Shown: positions 1-5,096 of the stretch, in pieces
How the letters are laid out: every line of letters begins with the position of its first letter
Position numbering within the stretch: the first letter of the stretch is position 1
Assembly: GCA_018376855.1 (NCBI GenBank)
Contig: JAHAAN010000134.1
Location: forward strand, 1-5,096
Reading direction: 5' to 3'
DNA length: 5,096 bases
Origin: Clostridiales bacterium
Lineage (GTDB): Bacteria; Bacillota; Clostridia; Christensenellales; QALW01
Notes under the pieces: model-generated
Told to the model about the DNA's origin: nothing
The model's database searches: none
The model's input: only the letters and a program-made list of their open reading frames with translations
Program-made: the position numbers and the translations under genes

Positions 1-550
1 TCAAACACCATTTCAAGATCGGGTGATTGTTATAAACAATCCGCTTTGCCTGCAAGTCTGCACCCATGTTCTGCATAGGAAGTGAAAGCGTTTTTGCGCC
101 CTGTATGCAAGGGATCATATTAAACCCACTCGCCTTCATTTCCTCAACCCAATAGCGGGCGCTCCATGCGTCATAGTAAACCCAAGCGGGAACGATCTTG
201 TATTCCGCCGCCATTTCCAAAAACCACGCCGTTACGTCCTTGTAATTGATCGTGTTTCCGGCGCAAGTGCGCAATAGTCCGCGATCCCGCCACTTGTCAT
301 AGGGTATCTTTTCTTCCGCCACGCGGCGCTCTAACGTTTCTTCCGGTATCCAGTACATTTGCGTAACACACCGTTCCCCCGTGTCCTTGTCGATCATCAA
401 GAGCGTTGCACACGTCAAATCAAGCGTTTTCGACAGGTCAGCGCCGCCGATCGCAAACTTGTTCTTGAAGCGGGCAAGATCGAACGTTTCCGCGTTGTCG
501 ATGTCCTCATAGGTCAGCCACGCCGTGCTTAACGTGTCCTTGATATTGAA
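1..550 (-). pseudogene. terL: Terminase large subunit, C-terminal nuclease half (out of frame with its N-terminal half; runs off left edge)
   Basis: This is the nuclease portion of the phage packaging motor, which cuts concatemeric DNA at the start and end of packaging. I translated it by hand from 550 leftwards: 183 codons are open to the window edge with no stop, beginning FNIKDTLSTAWLTYEDID. Visible motifs are GGADLSKTLDLT (Asp at fragment residue 38) and VYYDAWSARYW (Asp at residue 127). Both fit acidic metal-binding positions of the RNase H-like nuclease domain of Terminase_1 large subunits. The frame is closed by TAA at 551-553, and the first possible start codon (TTG at 418-416) lies inside the first nuclease motif, so this half has no usable start of its own. 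It is therefore the continuation of the gene at 507-1496 after a frameshift. The third acidic residue and roughly the last 60 residues would lie outside the window. Identity is secure; whether the break is biological or a sequencing error is not. Confidence 0.88.
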
Positions 551-1496
551 TTACCAGCAGGCCGCGCAATTCGTTAGGGTTATTCTGTGCGCGGGCAACC
601 TTTGTTTGAAGATCATCTATTTTCTTGATCGTGCCTAACGCGGGGTTTGCCTTCTGCCATGCCTCCGGCTGCGTCCATTCCTCGCGGCTGTCAAGCTCAT
701 AGAGGATTGGAAGAAACGTATCATCTTTGAAAACGCCGTCAACGATATTGCAGGCCGTCGCATACATTTCATCAAAGATGTTTTCGCGGATCGTTCCCGC
801 CGTCGTTATCATAATCAAGAGCGGCTGGCGGCGGGCGCTCTGCGATTGCTTCATAACCTCGTATAAATTGCGGTCTTTAATGCCGTGCAACTCGTCAATT
901 ACGACGCAATGAGAGTTTAGGCCGTCCATGCTGCCGCTGTCCTTGCTCAACGCCTCCATTTTTGAAAACGTGTTTGCAAAGTATAGATCGCCCTTGCGCT
1001 TGCGTACAAGCTCGCGCAACTGTGGGCTTTGCTTAATCATGTTATAGGCCTCTTCAAAGATAAGCCGCGCTTGATCCCGCTTTGTGGCAACGCAATAGAT
1101 TTCTGCGCCCGCTTCGCAGTCAGCAATCATCATATAAAGCGCAATGCCCGCCAGCATGGTACTTTTGCCGTTCTTTCGGGCAACGTAGAACATTGCTTCG
1201 CGGTACTGCCGCAAGCCCGTTTCTCTATCGACGAACCCGAACAGAGCGGATATGAAAGCCTTTTGGAACAATTCAAGCGTTACGGGCTTGCCCGCCCATT
1301 CGCCCTTTGAATGCTTGCAGAAGCGTTCTATAAATTCAATCGGGCGCAAGGCTTTCTTTTCGTCAAAGATGTACCGTGCGCCCGCTTCCGGCGCTTCGAT
1401 CCGCCGCGCCAGCTCTTCATAAACCTTCCGAACCCTGCGCGAAACAACGCATTTACCGCCTTCAATCTCCCTCCAATATTCAAGAATGTAATTCAA
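507..1496 (-). CDS. terL: Terminase large subunit, N-terminal ATPase half (frameshifted)
   Basis: This is the ATPase motor of DNA packaging, which docks on the portal and drives DNA into the procapsid. The 329-residue frame holds a Walker A-type motif VARKNGKST (residues 105-113), a Walker B motif CVVIDE (197-202) and a coupling motif ITTAGT (230-235). This is the layout of Terminase_1 (YmfN/HK97-like) large subunits. The start is TTG: an in-frame TAA, the terS stop, lies only one codon upstream. AGGGA sits 6 bases before the TTG, and the next in-frame ATG is residue 102, at Walker A. The MNYILEYWREIEGG opening also resembles known family N-termini. Homology holds to about residue 315 (LRGLLV); the last 14 residues (IQYQGH to VADL) look out of frame, and the expected FNIKDT sequence continues in another frame from 550. 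Family members are usually about 550-600 residues, so this product would be an ATPase domain without nuclease. Confidence 0.9.
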   Translation of the reverse strand: MNYILEYWREIEGGKCVVSRRVRKVYEELARRIEAPEAGARYIFDEKKALRPIEFIERFCKHSKGEWAGKPVTLELFQKAFISALFGFVDRETGLRQYREAMFYVARKNGKSTMLAGIALYMMIADCEAGAEIYCVATKRDQARLIFEEAYNMIKQSPQLRELVRKRKGDLYFANTFSKMEALSKDSGSMDGLNSHCVVIDELHGIKDRNLYEVMKQSQSARRQPLLIMITTAGTIRENIFDEMYATACNIVDGVFKDDTFLPILYELDSREEWTQPEAWQKANPALGTIKKIDDLQTKVARAQNNPNELRGLLVIQYQGHVKHGVADL

Positions 1497-1499
1497 GGT

Positions 1500-1853
1500 T
1501 TATCCCTGCTTTGTGATGAAGTCCAGCACTTCATTTTTCTTCTTGCTGTCAACCTCCGGCGGCGGTAATAGGTCGGTAAGCTGCTTATAAAGAAGGCTGT
1601 AACGCTGGATCGTCGTATTATAAGACTTCAAAGCAGGGCTTTCCCGCAAGAACTCTTGTTTACCCTGCTTGAAGTGGTCAACTGTGCCGTTTTCCTTGAT
1701 CTTTTCGCGCAAATCTGCAAGGGTTTCCGCCACGAAAGATATTTCAACAATGAGCTTTTCGGCTATGTCTTTGCGATCTGCCGGAACAAGTTTCAATATC
1801 TTTTTAAGTTTGCGCACGTCTTTTAATCTCTCATTATCTCTATCGTTTGTCAT
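1500..1853 (-). CDS. terS: Terminase small subunit
   Basis: This small subunit recognises phage DNA and delivers it to TerL for packaging. The 117-residue protein is charged and mostly helical. It opens with a basic region (DVRKLKKILKLVP, residues 12-24), followed by AEKLIVEISFVAETLADLRE. The central and C-terminal part, FKQGKQEFLRESPALKSYNT and then YSLLYKQLTDLLPPP, matches the short terminase small subunits of Firmicutes phages (P27-like group) that I recognise. The start is ATG at 1853 with GGGGTG about 7 bases upstream. It sits directly before terL, the expected partner position, with only three bases between stop and start. It follows a 110-base gap after the HNH gene, the largest gap here, so it could begin a separately controlled packaging unit. 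No promoter is convincing. The length is normal and no damage is visible. Confidence 0.85.
   Translation of the reverse strand: MTNDRDNERLKDVRKLKKILKLVPADRKDIAEKLIVEISFVAETLADLREKIKENGTVDHFKQGKQEFLRESPALKSYNTTIQRYSLLYKQLTDLLPPPEVDSKKKNEVLDFITKQG
1503..1507 (-). promoter_or_regulatory. Ribosome binding site of terL
   Basis: AGGGA lies inside the last codons of terS, 6 bases before the TTG at 1496. It supports TTG as the terL start and implies coupled translation: the terS stop (TAA, 1502-1500) is followed by only three bases (ACC) before terL begins in the same frame. Confidence 0.6.
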
Positions 1854-1906
1854 GGCAAATCACCCCGTTTCAATACTACCCGTTCGGGCTTTTGCCCTCC
1901 CCTCAT
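1850..1906 (-). other. Possible 18-codon leader ORF overlapping the terS start
   Basis: An ATG at 1906 opens an 18-codon frame encoding MRGGQKPERVVLKRGDLP. It ends in TGA that shares an ATGA overlap with the terS start. The frame is the same as that of the HNH gene upstream and is open from that gene's TAG to this TGA. The ATGA arrangement is typical of translational coupling, but there is no clear Shine-Dalgarno sequence before the ATG, and a frame this short can occur by chance. Its RGGQKP start loosely recalls the basic N-termini (RGRKPKP-type) of some P27 small subunits, so a frameshifted TerS N-terminus is an alternative reading. Confidence 0.2.
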
Positions 1907-1929
1907 ATGTGCGCCCGTGGAGAGGAAAA

Positions 1930-1947
1930 GACAGGTTGCCCCCTGTC
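1930..1947 (-). terminator. Hairpin with short T run, possible weak terminator or attenuator
   Basis: On the minus strand GACAGG and CCTGTC form a perfect 6-bp stem around the loop GGGCAA, followed at once by TTTTCC (1929-1924). It lies between the HNH gene and terS. The T run is only four long, so if it terminates it would be leaky, separating expression of the capsid genes from that of the terminase genes. It could equally be a processing or mRNA-stability structure. No free energy was computed. Confidence 0.35.
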
Positions 1948-1957
1948 GGTGCGTTTT

Positions 1958-1983
1958 CCCCCTCTAAAAAATTTTAGTGGGGG
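1958..1983. repeat. Near-perfect 12-bp inverted repeat spanning the HNH stop codon
   Basis: The arms are CCCCCTCTAAAA (1958-1969) and TTTTAGTGGGGG (1972-1983), separated by AA. They are exact reverse complements except for one internal mismatch (T opposite T). The stop codon of the HNH gene (TAG, 1966-1964) lies in one arm. In the minus-strand transcript the structure would have a C5/G5 outer stem, a mismatch, then a CUA/UAG plus A-U inner stem. A hairpin is plausible, with the innermost A-U pairs opening to form the loop. No T run follows on the minus strand, so a classical terminator is unlikely at this element itself. Confidence 0.55.
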
Positions 1984-2731
1984 GTATTTCGTCGCTGCGT
2001 CGTGAAGCGTCGTACTTCTCGAACCATTCCGCCGCCAGCTTTTCATTTAGCTTCCGGTTGTGCGCTCTGCTTTCGTCGCTCTGAATGCGTCGTATGCACT
2101 CTTCAAGCGTTGTCGGCATTAGAACAACCTCCGCCCGCAATTCGTCGGCAACGGCTTTCATTTCCCGCGTGTCTGCGATCGTCGTTATTACGAAGGCGCG
2201 TTCCCATTTGCCGCGCCGCGCCTGTATGATCTGATACAGCAATTCCCGAACCTCCAGCGCAACGGACAGGATCGGCGCATGGTTCAAATGCACGTTGCCC
2301 GTTTCACCGTTCAGCGCTGCACACAGATAATCAAGATCAACAACTAAATCATTGCCGCTTTTATGCTGCGCAACGTATGTTGTTTTCCCGCTCGCCGGAC
2401 TGCCGCACACAAGAAAAACGTTCGCTTGCTTTATTACGTTGCCTTCATCATCGAAGGCAATACCATTCAGCCGCGCCGCCTGCCCCCGTGCCTTCATATC
2501 CTGCGAATGCTCTTCCGCGTGGCACTTTTCGCAAACGGCTTTTAGATTGTCCCAATTCAACGTTATATCCGGATCGTTGACATTCCACGGTTTAATATAG
2601 CGGATATGGTGGACTACGGAAGCCGCCCCGCCGCAACGTTCGCAAATATAGTGCTGGCTTTGCAAATAAGCCTCGCGCGTCTTGCGCCACTCCTTGCTGT
2701 CATAGAACGGCCTCGCGTAGTCCTTCGCCAT
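1964..2731 (-). CDS. HNH endonuclease fused to a P-loop ATPase/kinase-like domain
   Basis: The protein has 255 residues and two domains. Residues about 10-80 form an HNH nuclease: a zinc-type CERC (30-33) and CEKC (67-70), VVHHI with catalytic-type His41/His42, Asn62, and His71/His75. HNH proteins beside terminases are known to assist cohesive-end cleavage during packaging in several HK97-like phages. Residues about 104-230 form a second domain with Walker A GSPASGKT (110-117), then VVDLDYL (130-136), and later VITTIADTREM and a basic EECIRRIQSDESR (210-222) that could be a lid. This resembles AAA_33/polynucleotide-kinase-like P-loop proteins, often seen as a separate phage gene next to HNH. 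The start is ATG at 2731, four bases after the connector stop, with AAGGGG overlapping the end of the connector gene. Both domains look intact. The kinase or ATPase activity is inferred; the HNH assignment is firm. Confidence 0.85.
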   Translation of the reverse strand: MAKDYARPFYDSKEWRKTREAYLQSQHYICERCGGAASVVHHIRYIKPWNVNDPDITLNWDNLKAVCEKCHAEEHSQDMKARGQAARLNGIAFDDEGNVIKQANVFLVCGSPASGKTTYVAQHKSGNDLVVDLDYLCAALNGETGNVHLNHAPILSVALEVRELLYQIIQARRGKWERAFVITTIADTREMKAVADELRAEVVLMPTTLEECIRRIQSDESRAHNRKLNEKLAAEWFEKYDASRRSDEIPPTKIF

Positions 2732-2735
2732 ACCC

Positions 2736-3008
2736 TTAACCCCTTTCCGCTTTCAGTTGAAGCGTTTTCAAAAGGCTGTCAATAGTCCGCTGTATCTTGT
2801 CAGCGTCTACCCGCTCCGCATGATACCAAAGCGTAAGAATGAACTTTCCCGCCGTATCTGCTAACGGTTCGGTTTTCTGTGCCTCCGCTGGAATGCCCGT
2901 GCAAAGCTCGATATAGTCCGGAATAGCCGCAAGCAATCCCGTTATAATATCGTCGTTGTCGGTGTTATCCAGCCGTAACGCTTCGCGGGCTTGCTCTAAC
3001 GTAAGCAT
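2736..3008 (-). CDS. Head-tail connector protein, gp6-like
   Basis: This 90-residue protein probably forms a ring under the portal that links the filled head to the tail-joining proteins. It begins MLTLEQAREALRLDNTDNDD and continues IITGLLAAIPDYIELCTGIP. This is the helical pattern of the HK97 gp6-like family (Phage_connect / DNA-packaging adaptor): an early LEQAREALRLD helix, a D-D acidic turn, then a long helix ending in the cap-like TGIP. Then follow FILTLWYHAERVDADKIQRT and a C-terminal helix of leucines and basic residues. It starts at ATG 3008, 15 bases after the capsid gene, with GGGAG before it. Location directly after the capsid gene fits the usual head operon order. No head-closure or tail-completion genes follow; an HNH gene comes next instead. 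Function is by family resemblance and position. Confidence 0.75.
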   Translation of the reverse strand: MLTLEQAREALRLDNTDNDDIITGLLAAIPDYIELCTGIPAEAQKTEPLADTAGKFILTLWYHAERVDADKIQRTIDSLLKTLQLKAERG

Positions 3009-3023
3009 TGCACCCGCTCCCGA

Positions 3024-4253
3024 TTAAGTCGCCGAACGTGTCAGCTTGATAAAGGCCTCTTCCACAATGGGCTTGCAATCGGCAACCGCCATAGCGCGGT
3101 AATCAATGCGCCCGTTCTTGAAGCTGCTTTCTCGGGAAGCCTCGATCGTGATACCCTCCGGCAGATTGTAGCCCATGTAGTTGAAGTTACCAAACAGGAT
3201 AGTTTCCGCCGGGAGGTAATCATCAACAACGACAGGGAAGCCAAGAATTTTTCCGATCCCCTCGGCCTTCGGATCAGCAATGAAGATCGGTCGCCCGTTG
3301 CTGTCCACCATGCTGTAAAACAGGTTGTACAGCGCGGCGTTGTTCATTGCCCAGCAAGCGCCGGAAGCGTACCCGCGTTTCAGCGCGGCAACGACCTTCA
3401 CAACGTCGGCATATTTCAGCCCGTTTGTTTTGTGGAAGGTAAGGGCGTTTGTATCGCCCCAAGTAATGCCGTTCAGAACGCCCGTACCCTGCGAAGAACC
3501 CGTACCGTTTACAAGGCCGTCCGCAATGCAGGCCATCACGCAATTAGTAAGCTCTTCCACAAGGTAGCTTTCAAATGCGGCAATGCTCATGCTCTGCACT
3601 TTGACGCTGATAGAAAGCACCTTCATAATTTCGTAGCCGTCGAAAGAAACGGTTGCGACGCTGGGCGCTGCGCTGTCAACCGCTGCGCCCTCGGTGTGCC
3701 AGCTTGCAGCAGCGGCGGGAGTACCGACGGGGATAGCGATTTTAGAAGGCACATTGAAGGAACGGCAAACGCTCATAATGCCGCCCATCGTGCGGGCTTT
3801 GCTGATAACCTCGTTCAGCGTCTGCGTGGGGAGAACCGCCGCAACGTTGCCGGAAGTGCCGTAAGCGTCCGCCCGCTGCTCGGTCATGGCGCGATTGAAG
3901 GCCGCTTCCTCAAAGCTGTTCAGCTTGCGCCCCAGCAGGCGTTTCATAAACGCGCTGCGGTATTCGGCGCTGTTGAATACGTCGCCTTCTGTGGCCTCAT
4001 AGCTTGCGCGGCGCTCGAAGGTCATACCCGCGCCCGCCACGGGGTTAAAACTGTTCTGCTGCCCGCCTGCGGCGCGGCTCTGTACATTCTGCTTCGCCTG
4101 CGAAAGCCCTTCAAGCTCAATATTGAGCGCGTCAACGTCGGCGGTTGCGTCGGTGGCAACAATGTTCTTGATCTCTGCCGCTCTGCGCTCGATTTCCTCC
4201 AGCGTAGAAGTGCGGTAATGGTTGAAAGCCTCTGCAATAGTCTTGAATTTCAT
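3024..4253 (-). CDS. HK97-family major capsid protein
   Basis: This is the main shell protein of the icosahedral head. The 409-residue product begins with a charged helical segment (residues about 15-60) rich in E, K, A and L. It fits the delta/scaffold domain that the prohead protease removes in HK97-like capsids. A flexible Q/N/G/A-rich linker follows (61-78), then the HK97 fold. Recognisable blocks are AAVLPTQTLNEVI (138-150), the A-x-W-x-x-EG type stretch ending SWHTEG (184-189), GTGSSQGTGVLNGI (250-263, the family's G-x-G turn region) and GKILGFPVVVDDYLP (335-348). The length is normal. The start at ATG 4253 shares ATGA with the upstream gene and has a strong GGAGGA 7 bases before it. 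The cleavage site is not identified from sequence alone, and no HK97-type lysine crosslink can be assigned. The adjacent protease supports the processing model. Confidence 0.93.
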   Translation of the reverse strand: MKFKTIAEAFNHYRTSTLEEIERRAAEIKNIVATDATADVDALNIELEGLSQAKQNVQSRAAGGQQNSFNPVAGAGMTFERRASYEATEGDVFNSAEYRSAFMKRLLGRKLNSFEEAAFNRAMTEQRADAYGTSGNVAAVLPTQTLNEVISKARTMGGIMSVCRSFNVPSKIAIPVGTPAAAASWHTEGAAVDSAAPSVATVSFDGYEIMKVLSISVKVQSMSIAAFESYLVEELTNCVMACIADGLVNGTGSSQGTGVLNGITWGDTNALTFHKTNGLKYADVVKVVAALKRGYASGACWAMNNAALYNLFYSMVDSNGRPIFIADPKAEGIGKILGFPVVVDDYLPAETILFGNFNYMGYNLPEGITIEASRESSFKNGRIDYRAMAVADCKPIVEEAFIKLTRSAT

Positions 4254-4582
4254 TTTGTATTCCTCCGTTTGATTGAAATAATGGCGTTTGCCGTTTCTGT
4301 GATCTGCTTTGCGAAGGCAAGGTTTTCACTTCGCGCCGCTTTTGGGTTGTTGCTGCCCTCGTAGCCGGAAGCAATTTTCTTCTGTTCCCGCTCCAAGATG
4401 TCAATTTGCCTGTAAAGCACTTCTGTAAGCGATTTACGCGGCTTGTCCTGTGCGGCCTCCGCCGCCTCGGTCTGCTCCCGCTCCGGCTCGGCGGGCTTTT
4501 CGATATGGATTTCAATTTCTGTTGTATTCCCGTCCTGCTTGACAATGGCGGGCTTTACAACAATGCCGTTTTCGTCTGCCAT
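4250..4582 (-). CDS. Hypothetical protein between protease and capsid genes
   Basis: I do not recognise this 110-residue protein. It has a short N-terminal strand-like part (GIVVKPAIVKQDGNTTEIEI, about residues 6-25). A low-complexity charged linker rich in E, A, Q and P follows (about 28-48). A helical C-terminal half follows, KSLTEVLYRQIDILEREQKK (50-69) and AFAKQITETANAIISIKRRN (89-108). No catalytic motif, signal peptide or membrane segment is visible. It starts at ATG 4582, four bases after the protease stop, with AGAGG about 9 bases upstream, and it overlaps the capsid start by ATGA. This tight coupling argues that it is translated and works with the capsid. A scaffolding, capsid-assembly or decoration role is possible from the position and the charged helical build, but that is inference only. 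Confidence 0.65.
   Translation of the reverse strand: MADENGIVVKPAIVKQDGNTTEIEIHIEKPAEPEREQTEAAEAAQDKPRKSLTEVLYRQIDILEREQKKIASGYEGSNNPKAARSENLAFAKQITETANAIISIKRRNTK
4261..4266 (-). promoter_or_regulatory. Strong ribosome binding site of the capsid gene
   Basis: GGAGGA lies 7 bases before the capsid ATG and inside the final codons of the upstream gene. It is the clearest Shine-Dalgarno sequence in the window, as expected for the most abundant virion protein, and it confirms the start. Confidence 0.75.
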
Positions 4583-4586
4583 AGCG

Positions 4587-5096
4587 TTATACCTCTTTCA
4601 GTAGAATTGAATTTGCCTTGATAATGGCTTTCGCCCTCTCCGCCGCCGTAGAAGTCCATGCGTTAATAGCGGATCGCGCTTCAACGCTGGTCTGCGGATA
4701 AGCAGGGAACGGAACGACGCTGATTTCATACACTTTTTCAATCTTTGTGATCGTGCGCGTGTTTGTCGCTGCGTCGTAGCTGTCGCCGCCCTCCGGCACT
4801 TTGAAGGCGAAGGACATTCCGGAAAGATCGCCGCGCTGTACTGCCGTATAAACGCTTCGCGCTTCCTCGGTGTCCGGTAATTCTGCAACCATGCTTAACC
4901 CTGCCGCGTCAAGCGTCAGTTGCATTGTTTTGGGCGTTCTCGCAAGCGGTACTTTGTTCAAGTCGTGATTGTAGAACAATCTCGCGTCGGACAAGTCCGC
5001 ATGATCCAGCTCCCCCGCTCGGATAATTTCAATAAACGTGCCTGCCGGATCGTTTATCGTGGAGGGCTGGTCGTAAACAATCGGCCTACCCTCTAA
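4587..5096 (-). CDS. HK97-family prohead protease (5' end outside window)
   Basis: This maturation serine protease cuts the capsid delta domain and itself during procapsid maturation. The frame is open to the right edge, so the gene starts beyond 5096; the TTG at 4994 is internal. The 169 residues seen begin LEGRPIVYDQPSTINDPAGT and continue FIEIIRAGELDHADL, the usual start region of family U35/HK97 gp4 proteases, so probably only a few to about 20 residues are missing. YNHD holds the expected catalytic His (fragment residue 44), and LSGMSFAF the expected nucleophile Ser (residue 95). YEISVVPFPAYPQTSVEARS is the family's conserved C-terminal block. Its stop is four bases before the next gene, and the capsid gene comes one gene later, consistent with a substrate-enzyme pair. 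The portal gene would normally lie further upstream and is not seen. No damage is visible. Confidence 0.92.
   Translation of the reverse strand, partial: LEGRPIVYDQPSTINDPAGTFIEIIRAGELDHADLSDARLFYNHDLNKVPLARTPKTMQLTLDAAGLSMVAELPDTEEARSVYTAVQRGDLSGMSFAFKVPEGGDSYDAATNTRTITKIEKVYEISVVPFPAYPQTSVEARSAINAWTSTAAERAKAIIKANSILLKEV

Noticed and set aside
1886..1897. GGGC-TTTT-GCCC mini hairpin in the terS leader
   Set aside because: The 4-bp stem is too short to claim as a regulatory structure. It may add to local folding but could be chance.
1873..1901. Possible promoter before terS (TAGTAT as a -10 at 1878-1873)
   Set aside because: At 17 bases spacing the -35 region reads GGGAGG, nothing like TTGACA, and there is no extended -10. 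It is not supportable.
3432..4364. A 310-codon open frame on the plus strand, opposite the capsid gene
   Set aside because: It is a shadow of the capsid gene. The minus-strand protein shows clear HK97 capsid blocks and a strong ribosome site, while the plus-strand product has no recognisable motif and an odd His/Ala/Arg/Cys-rich composition.
4132..4545. 137-codon minus-strand frame overlapping the 110-residue gene and the capsid start
   Set aside because: It is an out-of-frame reading of two well-supported coupled genes. It is Arg/Ser/Thr-rich and has no motif.
4587..4994. Protease starting at the TTG at 4994
   Set aside because: The same frame continues upstream to the window edge with family-typical sequence (EGRPIVYDQP, IIRAGELDHADL), so the TTG is an internal codon and the gene is truncated by the window.
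1..5096. CRISPR array, tRNA, insertion sequence, toxin-antitoxin or defence system
   Set aside because: No direct repeats with spacers, no cloverleaf-like sequence, no transposase and no defence-type genes were seen. All coding space is explained by head and packaging genes.

Overview
The window is part of a prophage or phage-derived element carrying an HK97-type head-building and DNA-packaging module. All supported genes lie on the minus strand and are read from high to low coordinates. Reading in that direction, they are: the prohead protease (its 5' end lies beyond position 5096), a 110-residue protein of unknown function, the HK97-fold major capsid protein, a gp6-like head-tail connector, an HNH endonuclease fused to a P-loop ATPase/kinase-like domain, the terminase small subunit, and the terminase large subunit, which runs off the left edge. 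Genes are packed tightly: several are 2-15 bases apart, and the 110-residue gene and the capsid gene share an ATGA junction. Most starts have readable Shine-Dalgarno sequences. The protein sequences, the strong purine-rich ribosome sites and the roughly balanced base composition suggest a Firmicutes host, probably a Clostridia-like gut bacterium. That host call is inference.

Region by region: 4250-5096 holds protease and unknown protein; 3024-4253 the capsid protein; 2736-3008 the connector; 1964-2731 the HNH/P-loop fusion; 1854-1963 is the only real intergenic gap and holds two hairpins plus a possible 18-codon leader ORF; 1500-1853 is terS; 1-1496 is terL.

Working together, the protease would mature a procapsid built of the capsid protein. 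TerS would recognise phage DNA. TerL would pump and cut it, with the HNH protein probably assisting cleavage. The connector would then join the filled head to the tail machinery. No portal gene is visible.

Two things stand out. First, terL is frameshifted near position 551, exactly between its ATPase and nuclease domains, and the nuclease half continues open to the window edge, so as written the gene cannot make a full-length protein by normal decoding. Second, the gene order is a permutation of the usual HK97-type order: here the capsid genes come before HNH-TerS-TerL. That could mean a rearranged prophage or a capsid-forming satellite, and the genes on either side of the window would decide it. 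No RNA gene, CRISPR array, insertion sequence or attachment site was seen.
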